From assembly GCA_021014945.1 (NCBI GenBank), contig MU266464.1:1-64000 (forward strand): a stretch of 64,000 nucleotides of DNA, read 5' to 3'. The position numbers and the translations under genes are program-made. The DNA comes from Leucogyrophana mollusca (taxonomy: Eukaryota; Basidiomycota; Agaricomycetes; Boletales). This document shows positions 1 through 11,745 of the stretch, one piece after another. How positions within the stretch are numbered: the stretch's first letter is position 1; each line of letters begins with the position of its first letter. The notes under the pieces were generated by a model, which searched no databases, was not told the DNA's origin, and saw nothing but the letters and a program-made list of their open reading frames with translations.

Positions 1-753
1 GCAAGCCTTAGCATCGAAGGTAATATATTTTAGTGTATCAAGTCTAACAGAAGAAAGGAGCAGGCATACCTTCAACCCGGAGTGTCCTGGGGAAAGGGGA
101 GGGGAGCGCGACAGGGGGCGTGTACGTCAGACGTACTTTTGGACTGTAGATACTTTCAATGTCTGTCTTGCTTGATCCGATCGATTCAGCGATTGAAGAT
201 GTCTTGGCGGGATCAACGATCGAGACGAGGCCAAGGTGGAAGAAGTCGGGGAGGGTCTGCTGGAGGATGTATATCGCACGACCTAGTGTGGTTAGGTATG
301 GAGTTGTAGGCGGGATGAAAGAATTGTTTGTGAGGAGGGAAAGATGTCGAACATAGTATCAGAATGTCTCGCGTCGATTATTTGGATGAAGAGCGGACCT
401 GTACGGATCTCCCATTCGTGGTCAGATATATCTTCCTGGCCGTCTGATTCTTGATTATTATTGGAAGTAAACATTGGAGGGATCCCTCCTTCAGAGAATT
501 CTACGTGATGGAGGCCATGGCGACCTCTAGAACTGGAGATGGGGAGAGCATGATCCGCTTGGAATGGGGAACGTTGGCGCGATGATGTGATTAGATGGCG
601 AATGTATGATTGACGATGGCGTAAGGGAAACAGTGAAATATTGAAAAGGGGTGGATAACGAAGAGAAGGAAGCTTGAAGCAGACCATGTTGGTCGCACGA
701 AACAGTTGAGGATGAACGCGTCCACCGTCGACAGTCATGCCGGATGGATTCAT
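1..753 (-). CDS. Uncharacterised protein, possibly C6orf136/DUF2358-like (3' part off the window)
   Basis: The reading frame starts with ATG at 753 and runs to the tryptophan-containing stretch EWEIRTG near 399. It resumes after an intron whose acceptor is well supported: a CTAAC branch site followed by TAG at 285-283. The next exon (282 to 70) encodes RAIYILQQTLPDFFHLGLVS and then SPKVRLTYTPPVALP. A donor GTATGC at 69 leads into a last visible exon at 1-6, giving RVEGL across the junction. The motif order (acidic linker, long helix ending in a Phe-rich stretch, 'IYSP.V' and 'VEGL') recalls the fungal C6orf136/DUF2358 family, which is often mitochondrial and has no known function. The arginine-rich N-terminus would suit a mitochondrial presequence. 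The first donor is unusual (GTCCGC), so that boundary is uncertain. The family call is tentative; that this is a spliced gene is more certain. Confidence 0.5.
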
Positions 754-870
754 TTGGCTGCAGCCTTAGAAATAAACAATGCCACGTGACGCTAACCGTA
801 TCGAGAACAGTGAACACTACACCTTCGTGCTCAACCCCCTCGAAACTTGAAAGAGAACATGAACTCACCA

Positions 871-1458
871 TCAAACTTCTTGTAAGTATCCTTGGACGAT
901 CAAATGCTCGATATCCGCCCTCCTGACCATAAATCTCTGTCCTTTTTGAAAATCGATACTGCCAAGTTCCGTTTGAATCACCCCACAATCCCTCACAACT
1001 CTGACCAGAACGTGGAGGTCTTTTGGCGGATGCGTGATGCTAGCAGTTATGTCGAGCTCGTTCGAGAATCCGGCACGATATTCCATAACGGACGCGCTGT
1101 ACTGGCGAAGAAAATCGACTTCATGTGGGGATAGTTTACTCCGAAGATCTTGATTACTGAGAATGTGTGGCAAAGCACCGCCAACAGCCCAGTACATGTC
1201 CCTCAATCTGTCCATGCGATGTTTGTGGTAGGCGAGTAAGCTCCTTTTGTTTCGCACGATGGTTGTTTGGAAGATGAGCATTGCAGGGGAAACGGTGCCT
1301 TCCCCATTATCGGTTAGCTTTTCGAGATCGCGTTGTTCTCGTACAATCGATCGTACAAGACTGTCGTTATATTTCAAGAGCGTGTCTGTTAGTGTCGAGC
1401 GTCGCGATTCCAGTATGAGCTGTGTTGCAAGATCCCCAAATTGACGCGTCTCAGTCAT
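871..1458 (-). CDS. PSF1: GINS complex subunit PSF1 (DNA replication)
   Basis: One uninterrupted exon of 195 codons, close to the usual PSF1 length of about 200. The protein is helical with the PSF1 landmarks in order: a basic 'VRNKRSLLAYHKHRMDRLR' helix around residue 70, 'LSPHEVDFLRQYSASVMEY' near 110, 'DLHVLVRVVRDCG' near 150, and the closing B-domain 'RADIEHLIVQGYLQEV'. PSF1 with SLD5, PSF2 and PSF3 forms GINS, which joins CDC45 and MCM2-7 in the replicative CMG helicase in the nucleus. The start is the only in-frame ATG ahead of the conserved N-terminal helix. Its ATG lies 109 nt from that of ULA1 on the other strand, so the two share a promoter region. An ACGCGT hexamer occurs in that region, in keeping with S-phase expression. 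No disruptions are visible. Confidence 0.9.
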   Translation of the reverse strand: MTETRQFGDLATQLILESRRSTLTDTLLKYNDSLVRSIVREQRDLEKLTDNGEGTVSPAMLIFQTTIVRNKRSLLAYHKHRMDRLRDMYWAVGGALPHILSNQDLRSKLSPHEVDFLRQYSASVMEYRAGFSNELDITASITHPPKDLHVLVRVVRDCGVIQTELGSIDFQKGQRFMVRRADIEHLIVQGYLQEV

Positions 1459-1567
1459 GGTCCGAAGATGAGAGAGCGAATGTGTGACAGTGACGATGCG
1501 TGACCAAACGCGTATTATGAGTCACGCACTGATTACTGCATCCGGCGCTTCACGTTGGCTTCTGACC
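1459..1567. promoter_or_regulatory. Bidirectional promoter of PSF1 and ULA1 with an MCB-like ACGCGT site
   Basis: The interval between the two divergent start codons is only 109 nt and must hold both promoters. ACGCGT occurs at 1508-1513 and again at 1444-1449, just inside the PSF1 coding start. In yeasts this hexamer (MluI cell-cycle box) is bound by MBF at G1/S genes, including replication genes. Its action here is inferred, not shown. No TATA box is seen. Confidence 0.5.
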
Positions 1568-3533
1568 ATGACTATCCCCTCACAAGGATCTCTGGAAGCG
1601 CAGGATATTGAAGTTGCAACGACAGCTTTGCAGTAAGTCAAGCGCAAAGCATAAGATCATCTGACTATGTTGCTGTACAGATCACAGCCAGACAATAAAA
1701 CCCGTAGATATGATCGTCAGCTTCGGTGAGATCGCACGAGGAGCTTGTGACTTTGTTAGCTCATCAACTACGCCGTCGTAGACTATGGGCTGCAACTGGA
1801 CAGAGTGCGCTGGAATCCTCTCGCGTCCTTGTGATATCAGGCTCTGCCACGTCGACTTCGATCCTCAAGAATCTAGTTCTTCCCGGGATTGGGCACTTCA
1901 CCATTCTAGATCATGAATCTGTTTCTCCTGCGGATGCGGGGAATAACTTCTTTTTAGAGGGCCTCAGGAGCATTGGGAAGCCTCGCGCAGATGAGGCCGT
2001 ACGCTTGCTATCGGAGCTGAACGACGGTGTCGAAGGCAAGGCCGACAAGAGAACGCTCGAGAGCATTCTCGAGTCGGAACCAGAGTGGCTGACGTCTTTC
2101 ACTCTTGTCATCGCACATAATATTCACCCTCTACTGCTCGGAAAGCTGTCGTCACTACTCTGGAATGATAGTACATACCCACCTCTCATGGTTGTCCGGT
2201 CTGCTGGATTTTTGGCCGAGTTTTTCATCCAATTCCATGAACACACAAGTGAGTCCGCATTTTTTTGTGTCAGATATATTTTCCTGACACTGGATAGTTA
2301 TCGAGAGCCATTCGGAGACGGCTCCTTCTCTGCGCATTGATAAGCCATTCCCTGCTTTACGAGAGCATGCGTTATCGCTAGACTTTGCAACCATGGACCC
2401 TACGGAACATGGCCACATACCATATGTTGTAATTCTCGTTCGTGTACTAGAAGATTGGAAAAAAGCAGTAAGTCCACCAGTGATCCCGAACACTTCAATC
2501 GTAACAGAGTCCTTAGCATGACGGAAACCCTCCGAAAACGTATGACGAGAAAAAGGAATTTAAGAAAGGTATCCTCGCGCTCAAGCTTAAACCCGACGAG
2601 GAGAATTTCGATGAAGCGGAAGCGCAAGCATATCGCTGTTTCACCGAGACTAAGGTTACCCATTTCTAATCCAACCACATCCAGGTTTCATTCTCACCTG
2701 GGTGTATTCCAGGTCCCCTCAGAGATATCGGCCCTTTTCGAAGACCCCGTCATCTCCCCCGAGTCCCTCAGCCAAAACCCATCTCCCTTCTTCCACCTTC
2801 TTTCGGCCCTCAAAGAATTTACCATACAATCAGAATCACATACCCTTCCCTTGACCTCCACCCTCCCAGACATGAAGTCCGATACGAAGAGCTACATCCA
2901 CCTCCAGCGCCTCTACAAATTGCGTGCGGAGGAGGAGAAGCAGGCATTCAAGAGCTACGTGCGGGCCCCCGTCGATGATGCATTGGTGGACTCGTTCGTC
3001 AAGAACGCACATGCGCTACAGGTACTTAGAGGCGAGCAATGGGGAGCCTTCGACGCAGATAAGAAAGCTTTAGGTTCGCCCATTGTAAGTAAACTATCAT
3101 GCACCTGACTTAGGAAGTCTCGTTCGGGACAGCCACTGCACTTTTGGTGACACCGAAGGGGTTATTGATACATCTCTCCCTTTCGGCACTTTCCTCCCTG
3201 AACACCCGCGAGCCTGGAGTCCTTCTCACCGTTGAAGCCCTTCGCGCCGAAGTTCAAGCCATCATTGGAGAGGGTGTTGTATTGCCTGACGAGCTTGAAG
3301 AAGTTATTGGCGAGCTGTACGTTGATTTCTTCATGTTCTTTTCCAAGCTTCAGTGTGCTCATACGCATTACAGCGTACGCGCACCAACGGCGGAGCTACC
3401 AAACACAGCTGCCTTTCTCGGCGGGATGGTAGCTCAGGAGGCAATCAAGATGATCACGAAGCAGTACATCCCAGTGAAGGGCTACTGCGTCGTCGACTTG
3501 ATCGAGACGTGGACGGGTGTCGTTAATGCGTAA
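1568..3533 (+). CDS. ULA1: NEDD8-activating enzyme E1 regulatory subunit (ULA1/NAE1/APPBP1)
   Basis: Multi-exon gene: exons 1568-1632, 1681-1725, 1782-about 2237, 2298-2467, 2517-2654, 2713-about 3084, about 3114 or 3134-3316, and 3374-3533. The spliced protein begins with the E1 signature 'YDRQLRLWAATGQSALESS', then 'LKNLVLPGIGHFTILD' and 'AGNNFFL', as in the adenylation-like domain of NAE1. Later landmarks are 'IDKPFPALREHA', 'NPPKTYDEKKEFKKGIL', 'ALKEFT' and the C-terminal 'NTAAFLGGMVAQEAIKMITK'. Length is about 530 residues, as expected (human 534). With UBA3 it forms the heterodimer that adenylates NEDD8/Rub1 for cullin neddylation; this subunit lacks the catalytic cysteine. The intron near 3085 is ambiguous: a GTAAGT donor gives a very short intron to 3113, while a GTAAAC donor at 3089 pairs with a better acceptor at 3133. 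Both keep the frame. Confidence 0.9.
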
Positions 3534-3750
3534 ATATCCGAACAGAACATTATCCCCCCCGTGGTATGCATGAGAGACTGCACATGTAACGAATGCAAAT
3601 TTTCTGAGGAAATCGAATTGAAAGTGCAACAGGGCACATATTGTCAGATTTGCATATGGATAGCCTGCCGTATGTCGCCGTGGGACTAGTATGCCCGGCA
3701 TCCATTTGTCCTTATCCTACCATACACCCGCGTCTGCTACTGGTCTCTAC

Positions 3751-6739
3751 TCACAACTTCGTCCGTACATCAGAGCCCTGGCTCTCCCTAATAATCTCGG
3801 CGGCTCTGTGTGCAAGCCTAACGGATGGTCAGATTTCAGACGCTTACAATATAGGGGAAGCATACCCATAGAGAGTTGCTTGGGGATGGGTACCCAGGTG
3901 CTGGTAGTTTACATTCCGATTAGATGGTCTTCCATGACAATTACATTGTGGCACTCACGATCGGGAAGATACTGGCATCAGCCTACGTTGACAGGTATAT
4001 TGTTCAGCCCAGGCATTCACAATTAGGAGGGATCGTGGACTTACCACACGCAAATTAGAAGTGCCATACACCTGTAAGTCCCCTCGTCAATAGGTCTTAT
4101 CACATGGTGGGATGCCGACATACCTTCAAATCGTTATCCACCACTCCGTTCGCAGATCGAGGTAGCATAGACGCTGTACCTGTAGGCGGGATAAAAGCTG
4201 ATTGACGATCAACTGCGGATGAAGGTCATCCATCGTGCACGTACCTATGGGATGGAAAGCACTTTTGACAACCGACCGCACGTAGTCTCTCAGCTGATCG
4301 TCTGACCAGGATGGCTGTGGTTCAATGATTTTGGCGGTCAAATCGCCCAGAGCACCCGTGCGCATAACTTTGAAGGCATATTTGACAGCCTCGACGAGCA
4401 TTATCATGTCTAGCGGTAGTCAGTGATGATGCGTCAAAGAAGCGATCGGATGCATACCGACATCTCCCGGAGATTCGAGCGTCGCTGAATCAATCTCAGG
4501 CGGGTCTGAGATTGAAGATGATGTCGCATGGACCTGAAAGACTGTGAGTGCCTCGGAAGTCATGCGTGAACGAGCAAAACGGACATATCCGCGACTCCAG
4601 GCATGCTGGAGAAACACCGACATGGTGTAATGACGTGCGTTTTCTGAGTCGCAGCCTTCATGTGTGTATGCTAGAGGTGCAATGTCAGTCATCAACGAGC
4701 CCGGAAAAGTGGGCAGAAAATTACATGGGAAGAGAATAATCTCCAACTGCGCGACACCATCATTTTCCAACCATGAGCGCTGAAGCTCGTACCACTTTTT
4801 GTATGGCGAGTTCTGTATTGCAGGCCGCAGCAACGCGCGATCAAGAGACGAAAGCATGGTTTTCATCACACCAGAAGATATGAATGCACTCGTGGGGATG
4901 AATACAAGTGTTGAGAGTGTGCTGCTTAGCATGCCGGTTCGAGAAGCGTGGAATTCTCTAAGTTGCTTGTCGGAGAAAGAAGGGGAAGTCAGGTCATCGA
5001 CTGTGACATGACGGCCTTTCAGTTCAGCTCCCATTGGCACAGCGAAGTGATCCTTTGGATGGGAATTCAATCCAACTGCGACCTGGCTGTGGCCTGAACG
5101 AAAATCTCACTTGAAAATTTTCACCTACGCCAGGTAGGTCTACTTTGACAGGGATGTCCAAGCGTCGCAACAGATCAGCGTTGCCAATGCCTGTAAGGAG
5201 GAGTTAGACATCGGTGCCAAATTGGATACATAGGGTAACTCAATCCTACCTGACAATTCCAGGAGTTGAGGTGTCTGCAAAGCTCCTGCAAAGGACATGA
5301 AGTTTAACCTCGCGAGGTGGCATTCAGACAAAGGGGATATGTACCAGCAGATATGATAACCTCTCGACGTGCGGAAACGGAGAATGTCTTCCCCGCCTTC
5401 GTAAACTCAACACCCAATGCTCGCGAAGGCGAACTGCCTTCGCTGTTACCCATAAGAACTTTTGAGGCCTGCGCCCCAGTGAGAACGATGATGTTCGGGC
5501 GGCTCGAAACGCGATCATAGTAAGCCTGGCCATTTTCGTTAGCAAAGATAGTTGCTAGCTATTGGTCCCTCAGCTGACATTCGTGCTGTAACTGCGTGTT
5601 CTGGTTTCGGCATCGATTGAGGCAGTGTATGTCCAGACACCAATAAGATCCCCAGACGCCTGTGTTATGTTTCTCTGTCAGAAAATCCACTCGGACACGA
5701 GTTGAGGTGTACGAACCTCCGAATAGTTTGTCGCTACGCCCAATTTGTTCATTGTCTCAAAGAATGGTAGCGCGAGGTCATAGTAGTAGCTGTAAGCAGT
5801 GGTTTTGACGTAGCCTCCCCTATGGGGAAATGGGTTGAACCACTCTGACTTCCGTCACCTGCAGATATCCTTACCTGCCATGGTTTTCTGTCACGCCGTC
5901 AGCATTATGTTTCTTTGCGTAGTCAGACGGAGGGCTCCACGCTTCCGACGCGTCAACGGCCCTTCGAATTGTATCCCAGTTCCAGCCTGCATGAAGATGA
6001 GCGAATCTCCCGCTCGCTCTCGCCGTGAAGCGCACCTGTGATACCGAGCTTTTCCCAGTCTGGTGCGGGAGAGCACAAATGTTTAACGCGAAAAGAAAAC
6101 CACCACCAACTAGATTGTCACTGACCATTGAACTCTATGCGTGAACCACTAGGGAGGGTTTTCCATCAAGACCCAAATCACAATCACACGGAAGAATTAT
6201 CCACATACCGAGTGTAAGCCATGTAGTTGAGTGCTGAGGTCCCTCCAAGGACCTTCCCTCTATTGATTGGGATCCGGCGGTCCTTGGCATTGACTTGGGG
6301 CTTTGTGAGGAAGCTCCAATCGTATTCTGGATCTGCAATGACAGCCCTTCAGCAATGCACCACGCCCAGCAGATAATTGAATCTCACTTCCAAGCACCCT
6401 TCCAATCATGCCTTGCGGCGACAACGGCCTGTTAACGTGATAGACCATTGGGAAGTCTCGTAAACTCTTACCTGGAACAAGCACCATGTCGTCGTCCTTT
6501 CTCTGCCCTGCCTCAATGACTCCCACACGAATATTGGCGTTAGTGGAGAGACTAGGATCGGACGTCAGAGACTGCATCCCATTCTTCCAAGACATGCATA
6601 CAGAGAGGCCAACGCAAGGCCTGTGGTTCCCCCACCTGCGGATTCGTCAGCAACTCCACAACTCAGAATCGGTAGAATCGGACGCACCGACGACAATGTA
6701 GTCAAAGTTTTGCTGGGAGAATTTCGATGCTGAATCCAT
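3751..6739 (-). CDS. GMC (glucose-methanol-choline) family FAD oxidoreductase, probably intracellular
   Basis: A gene with many short introns. It opens MDSASKFSQQNFDYIVVG and splices to 'GGGTTGLALASL', the dinucleotide-binding GxGxxG of the FAD domain. Further landmarks are 'RGKVLGGTSALNYMAYTRG' (GMC signature 1, near 6260), 'TPQLLELSGIGNADLLRRL' near 5250, and 'HPIGTASMLPRSANGVVDN' near 4200, which carries the first active-site His. The end is 'RVADASIFPI' and 'THPQATLYGYA' with the second active-site His, then 'AAEIIRES' and a stop at 3753-3751. The family oxidises alcohols or sugars with FAD, reducing O2 or quinones; aryl-alcohol oxidase-like members (AA3_2) are abundant in wood-decay fungi. 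There is no signal peptide, so this one is probably cytosolic. The substrate cannot be read from sequence. Exact exon ends in the middle are approximate. Confidence 0.85.
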
Positions 6740-8330
6740 TTCAGAGGTTGCGAAAACGAGAAGCCAACGACTAAAGCTTGATACCGAGAGACTTTATAAA
6801 CAATTCCCTTCACACCACTCTATTACCCCGCGTAAACGCAGATCGAGATATTGCCCTGATAGTACATGCGCCGACTTGCGCGAGAAAGAATTGAAAGCTG
6901 TTTTCCCTTCGGTGAGGTTCTTTCCGCGATGATTCGGGAAAAACGAGCTCGGATGAAAATCTCAATTGAGACTAAACTGCGGACGCGTGATAGCGAGCTG
7001 CCATGTGCGTGGATAAGATAAAGTGCGAATGAACATCCAGAGTCTCCCGAGGTCTTGCGGGGAAACCTTTTCCTTCGACTGATAGAGGTGCCTCCTTGGA
7101 GATAGGGATTCGTCTATAGAACATTTTACTCGAGGGAAAACCAAGGTTTTTTCCCAGGCGAAGTTTCAGCCTGGGAGACTTGGGGTGCATGAACGGCGAG
7201 CGCAAGGATTGCCAGCAGTGTTGGCGTAAGGACTGTGCACCATCGTTGTTCCAACGAACAGATATGGCATAAGCTCGTTAACCCCGACCGGTTGCTGTTG
7301 TGTCTGAACGAAGGCCGATGGATTTCAACGGAGAAACCCATGCGGACGCAGACCGATAGCATGTATTCCGCACGAAGAACTTTGATTTCCATATGAACGA
7401 ATGAGTATGACCGCGGCGTTTGCAGAGAAGACCCACACTTTGCGAGGTTCCTGTCGGAGGAGTGTCAGTTCGAGGGAAACAAATGCTGCCTTGAAGGTCG
7501 GCAAATTTCTCATGCCCTGGTACCATAGATGTCACCTTCCACGCAGTAGAGTTCCTGAAAAATACTTGTTGATTTCAAGCGCTGTCCGTAAGCGTACGAA
7601 AATAACTCTAGTTAGTGGTAGGTCGGCGCCGGGGTTTGGTCGCCGATATGTGGGTTTGTAGTGTGTGCAGTCCAAAAACAAGAAGCATCGTTGTCAGTCA
7701 GTAGGCCAATGGTGAGTCCACGCAACCACTCAGGGAGGTACACGGGGAACTGGAAAAATCTGACGGCCGCCCGTACACCATGAACTTTGCCCAAATGGCA
7801 GATCAGTGAAGCACCTTCACGATGGACGCATTCAGCACATCCTTAACAAAACCATCCTCACTCACATATATCATGCCAAAGAGGAAAGAGGCGTTAGGTG
7901 ATCCCGAGGCAATCCGCAGCTTAGTCCGAACGATCGACCAGAGCAAGGGTCCAGCTTCATGCCACCTGTAGTAGTGAAACTACAATCTTGCATGCACGGA
8001 GCACATGGAGCAGGCTGAGTCCGAGACAGAAAGGCTAGGAGGGTTGAGGGATGCACGTGATTGCGATTAGAACGAAAGAGTGGTGCTTGGGATCCGTTGA
8101 AACCCTCGGAACGTACCGTGTATATGTTGCAACAGTTCACCTCCTGAGCTAGGTGCCGTCATCGTTCAATGCATCTTTCGTTCGCTTTGTGACTCAGATA
8201 CGAGAAAAATCCAGAGGACACCAAAGCGGCCGGATAGGTTCAATCCATACCTGGGTGAGTACGGGCGGCCTGGTCGATGCTAACCTGATGCGATATGTTG
8301 TGAGAGATACTCCATAACCGTAGCAAGCTG
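6740..8330. other. Intergenic, no supported gene
   Basis: This is the upstream region of the GMC gene and the downstream region of UTP7. All open frames are short, overlap each other on both strands and carry no recognisable domain. I see no tRNA, transposon ends or long repeat here. Confidence 0.5.
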
Positions 8331-10608
8331 TCACGATCGCCTAAAACGATCCAGTGCCGATGGTTTTCGGGGCTCCATTTCTCCTTTCTCAATCGCTCTT
8401 GCCACCCGTTTCTCTTCCTTCTGCTTCTCGAGTTTTGCCCGGATGGAAACCTGTAAACCCGACTGTCAGCAAGAGTGTGAAGCCTCTCTGGAGTGAATGA
8501 CATACAGCAGTGGGATCGATGACATTTTTACGCTGCTTGCGCAGATATCTGGAAGCCAGCATATCAACACAAACCAAATCTTACGCGTGAAAGAAGCAAA
8601 CCTTTTAAGGCTTTTGCCTTTCCCGCGCATTTTCCTTTTTTCTCGCTCTTCTCTAGATTGCTTCTTTCCATTAGAGCCGTCTTCGCCGTCACCACTGCCG
8701 TCGGCATCATCGCCATCCATAATCTCACTCTCGTCCGCTTTCCCTTGTAGACGAAGCCGCTCCAGACGTGGCAGATGCGCAAAAGGAATGTCGACTTTGT
8801 CGTTGACAGCCGTCGTCAATTTAAGCGGCGGGGCCAGCGACCCGACGAAGTCAGGGTCCAAGGCGATCATGTCAGGTTGAATCTAACAAGATGTCAAGCT
8901 TGTAGAGCACGGTAGGGGTATGAAAACACTCACCTTATCTAGCAATCCCTTCACCTCGCGCTCGCGCCTGGCCTTCTTGTTCTCGAACGGATCGGCTTCC
9001 GCACTGTCGAAGTTAGGCTCGCCTGATCCAGGCACGAGAATACTTGAAAGCCCAGCATTGTGTCCGATGGTCAGGATATCTTGGAAGGGACAAAAGCGCA
9101 CAGACGTAAGCGGCCGGTGAGGAATCGGGTGTGTAAGGTATAATGGAGGGGCAACTTTCGCAGAGAAAGGCGATTGTATCGTGGGTCTGGTGTAGACCTA
9201 CGCGGATCAGAGAGATGTGAGCGATGTGGCTCTGGGAGGGGTCAATCGAAACGCACATTTACGCTACCCCCAGTGGCGACTGCTAGTGACCCTTTCGCGC
9301 TCCACTCCAATTCAGCCCCTCCACCCCTCGTTGACCATTCCCTGATCGCACCCTTCCAATTCCGACAGTCCCACACCTTGACAATCCCATCCTGGCCTGA
9401 CGTCGCCATATACCTCCCGCCAGTGCTGGGATCAACACTGACTCCCACCACAGGTCCTAAGTGAGCGAGAAGCTGAACGGCGGGATGTGGAAGATTGGGT
9501 GTCCAGAGCGTAACAACGCCGCTTTGGTGCCCGAGGTGGATGACAGCGTTGTGCCGGTTCTGCGTCATCGTATGGCAAGCGCCAAGTTTGGTGCGGTGTT
9601 CCGCGACGAGCTGACCTGTTGATGTGTCTTGATATTTGAGGTAGCCCGAATTGCCCTGAATCAGGAAGGTTTGAATACTTTTGTAAAAGAGATTCAACGC
9701 AGACGAACAACGCTTGCTAACAACCAGTGGTATGGTAGAAATTCGAGTCGAGTCGATTCGATATGAGATTTAAGCCGGTGCAGCTCTACACCGTCCCGAT
9801 CGTAGATGAAGACATATTTTTTCTGAGCGACTGCAAAATGTGAGTGATCATGCAGGAAACTAGACATGTGTGAGGTAGGTGCGACAACATGCACACAGGT
9901 TCAGGTACGTACGTGATATCCCGACACGTCTCTTGCAACTGAAGTTCTGCGTGCATCGAGCCCGTTTGCCAGTCAAACGTAGCAACATGGCCCATGTTAC
10001 CGACGATCGCAAGGTGCCTACAGGATCGTCACGTTAGATACACATGTTGAGTTTAAATCTGCTTCAGCTCCTTCGGGATACACCATGTCCTTTCGACCAG
10101 GCGCTGTCACTGAAGCAAGAAGCTTGATGATGACGCACCTCCCATTTCTTGTATATCTCGAGCGATATGGGCCTCCGTCAAGCTTCCACTCTTGCCGACC
10201 TTTCGCTGCCTCCTGACCTGCTCCTTGCACAACTTCGTCCTGGCCAATCCGCCATGTCCTCTCCATGTCATTCTCGGCCTGAATCTTCCCCACTTCATCC
10301 GTAAGGAGAAGCTCTGCGTCCTGTAAAAGCGCCTTTGACCGCGCAGCGTGCGTCGCCTGGCGTGTCAGCTGTGTTCGCAGCTTCAAATCCTTGATGTGAG
10401 TGTGTTTAGATACATTTTCGGGGGTAGGGGAGGTGGGTCGGAGGGATTTGGGGAGTGCAGTGTGTTGAGCAACAGAGGTTAGAATGCGGTCAGAGGGAGG
10501 TGCTGGTTTATTTGGCTTGTGGGACTTCTTATTGGGGGCTCCGCCAGATCCTTTTCGTTTCTTTTCGAGTGGCTGGATAGCTTCGGCTTTAGCGAAGAGG
10601 GAATCCAT
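8331..10608 (-). CDS. UTP7: UTP7/WDR46-like WD40 protein of the small-subunit processome
   Basis: The start at 10608 gives a basic N-terminus, then '[20 protein letters not shown]' and '[19 protein letters not shown]', the characteristic BING4/UTP7 entry to the propeller. WD40 blades follow in separate exons: '[19 protein letters not shown]', '[17 protein letters not shown]', '[16 protein letters not shown]', 'GVVTLWTPN' and '[12 protein letters not shown]'. After '[20 protein letters not shown]' comes the BING4 C-terminal domain with '[17 protein letters not shown]', an acidic linker and '[13 protein letters not shown]'. The last exon reads '[19 protein letters not shown]' and ends '[11 protein letters not shown]' with a stop at 8333-8331. 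UTP7 acts in the nucleolus in early 18S rRNA processing as part of the U3 snoRNP processome. The order and length (about 570-600 residues) match the family. No damage is seen. Confidence 0.9.
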
Positions 10609-11745
10609 GTTCCCAGAAACTCTATGCCCGGGCTGCAGATAATGTTATATATAAGAGTATCGATGATGGTCCAGGATGGGTGAATCCAGTTTTTGGATCA
10701 CGTACTGTAGACACTTGCCCCGAATGATATCCCCAACCCTTGAGAGTTTTACAATTTTGTCAGGTCGCCAATTCGCTGGAGCGCTCAGCCGAGATGTTGT
10801 TTGTTATTGTTGAAAGCAGAAGGTGATACCAAACAAGGACAATAAACGTCTCTTTGCGTCGGGCTGAATGCATGAAGTCATCATATCATTACGAACGTTG
10901 CTTCCGTGGTACACGCTGTTTTCCGAAATGGCCGTTTCCATTAAGTGAAGATCCAACGCGGCCCTCTTCTTCATCGACACATGGCTCTGAAGGCGGTAAA
11001 CCAAGGACGATAGCCGGCGAGAACCAAGAGTGAACTAAATATTGCCCACTGCCCAAGTCAGCACTCCGTTCAACAATGCCGACCGCGTTGTTGTGAGCTG
11101 TGATGGCCCCTGGATACGAGCGATCGCATTCTCCTTCGAGCCCTCCCCAGCTCCCCCCCAATATCTTCTCCTGGCGCGCGTGCATATTTTCTTTTAGTCG
11201 TGGTCTATACTCGTAAGCTTATTCTCTGCCTTCGCAGGGCTGTAGTGGGAACAATTGCCGACCTGCTCTCCATCTCTTCTGCCATGTCCTCCTTTCTCCA
11301 TTGGCTTTTGCTTTCCGGTGACCTGGAGTTCGCTAACAAAAATGCAGATCGCCTCAAAGGCTATCCACCTTTCGAAAGTCTCCAATGACCTTCGCTATCC
11401 TTCCCTACCGGAGCATGGTGCGGTTGGCCCACTGCTCAGGCGCCAAGCGGGCTTATTATATCTACCTGAGTTGAGCCAGGTCCAGCTCGGCAACTCGATC
11501 TCTTTGAATAACTGATTATAAATAACTCGAGGCCGGACCGTCAAGGAATGGTATACTTATGGACCGTTTGACGGCACCCTTTAGAGATTGACATTCCTCC
11601 TTCTCGCCCGGTACAAGGAGGCCACCTGAGCCGTCGAGCGAGAATAATCAGTGAAGATAGCAGTCGATCAACTGACAGGGCCCAACTAGCCTCCCTTCTA
11701 TTTCATTACCCACCACACTGATCGCCGACTACCAAGCAAGCAGCG
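10609..11745. other. Intergenic, no supported gene
   Basis: Upstream of both UTP7 (minus) and the dehydrogenase gene (plus). Short frames exist on both strands, the longest about 98 codons at 11185-10889 on minus, but none shows a known domain or credible splicing. The divergent promoters must lie here. Confidence 0.4.

Noticed and set aside
10889..11185. 98-codon minus frame upstream of UTP7
   Set aside because: No domain, no splice support, glycine/serine-rich composition without conservation evidence.
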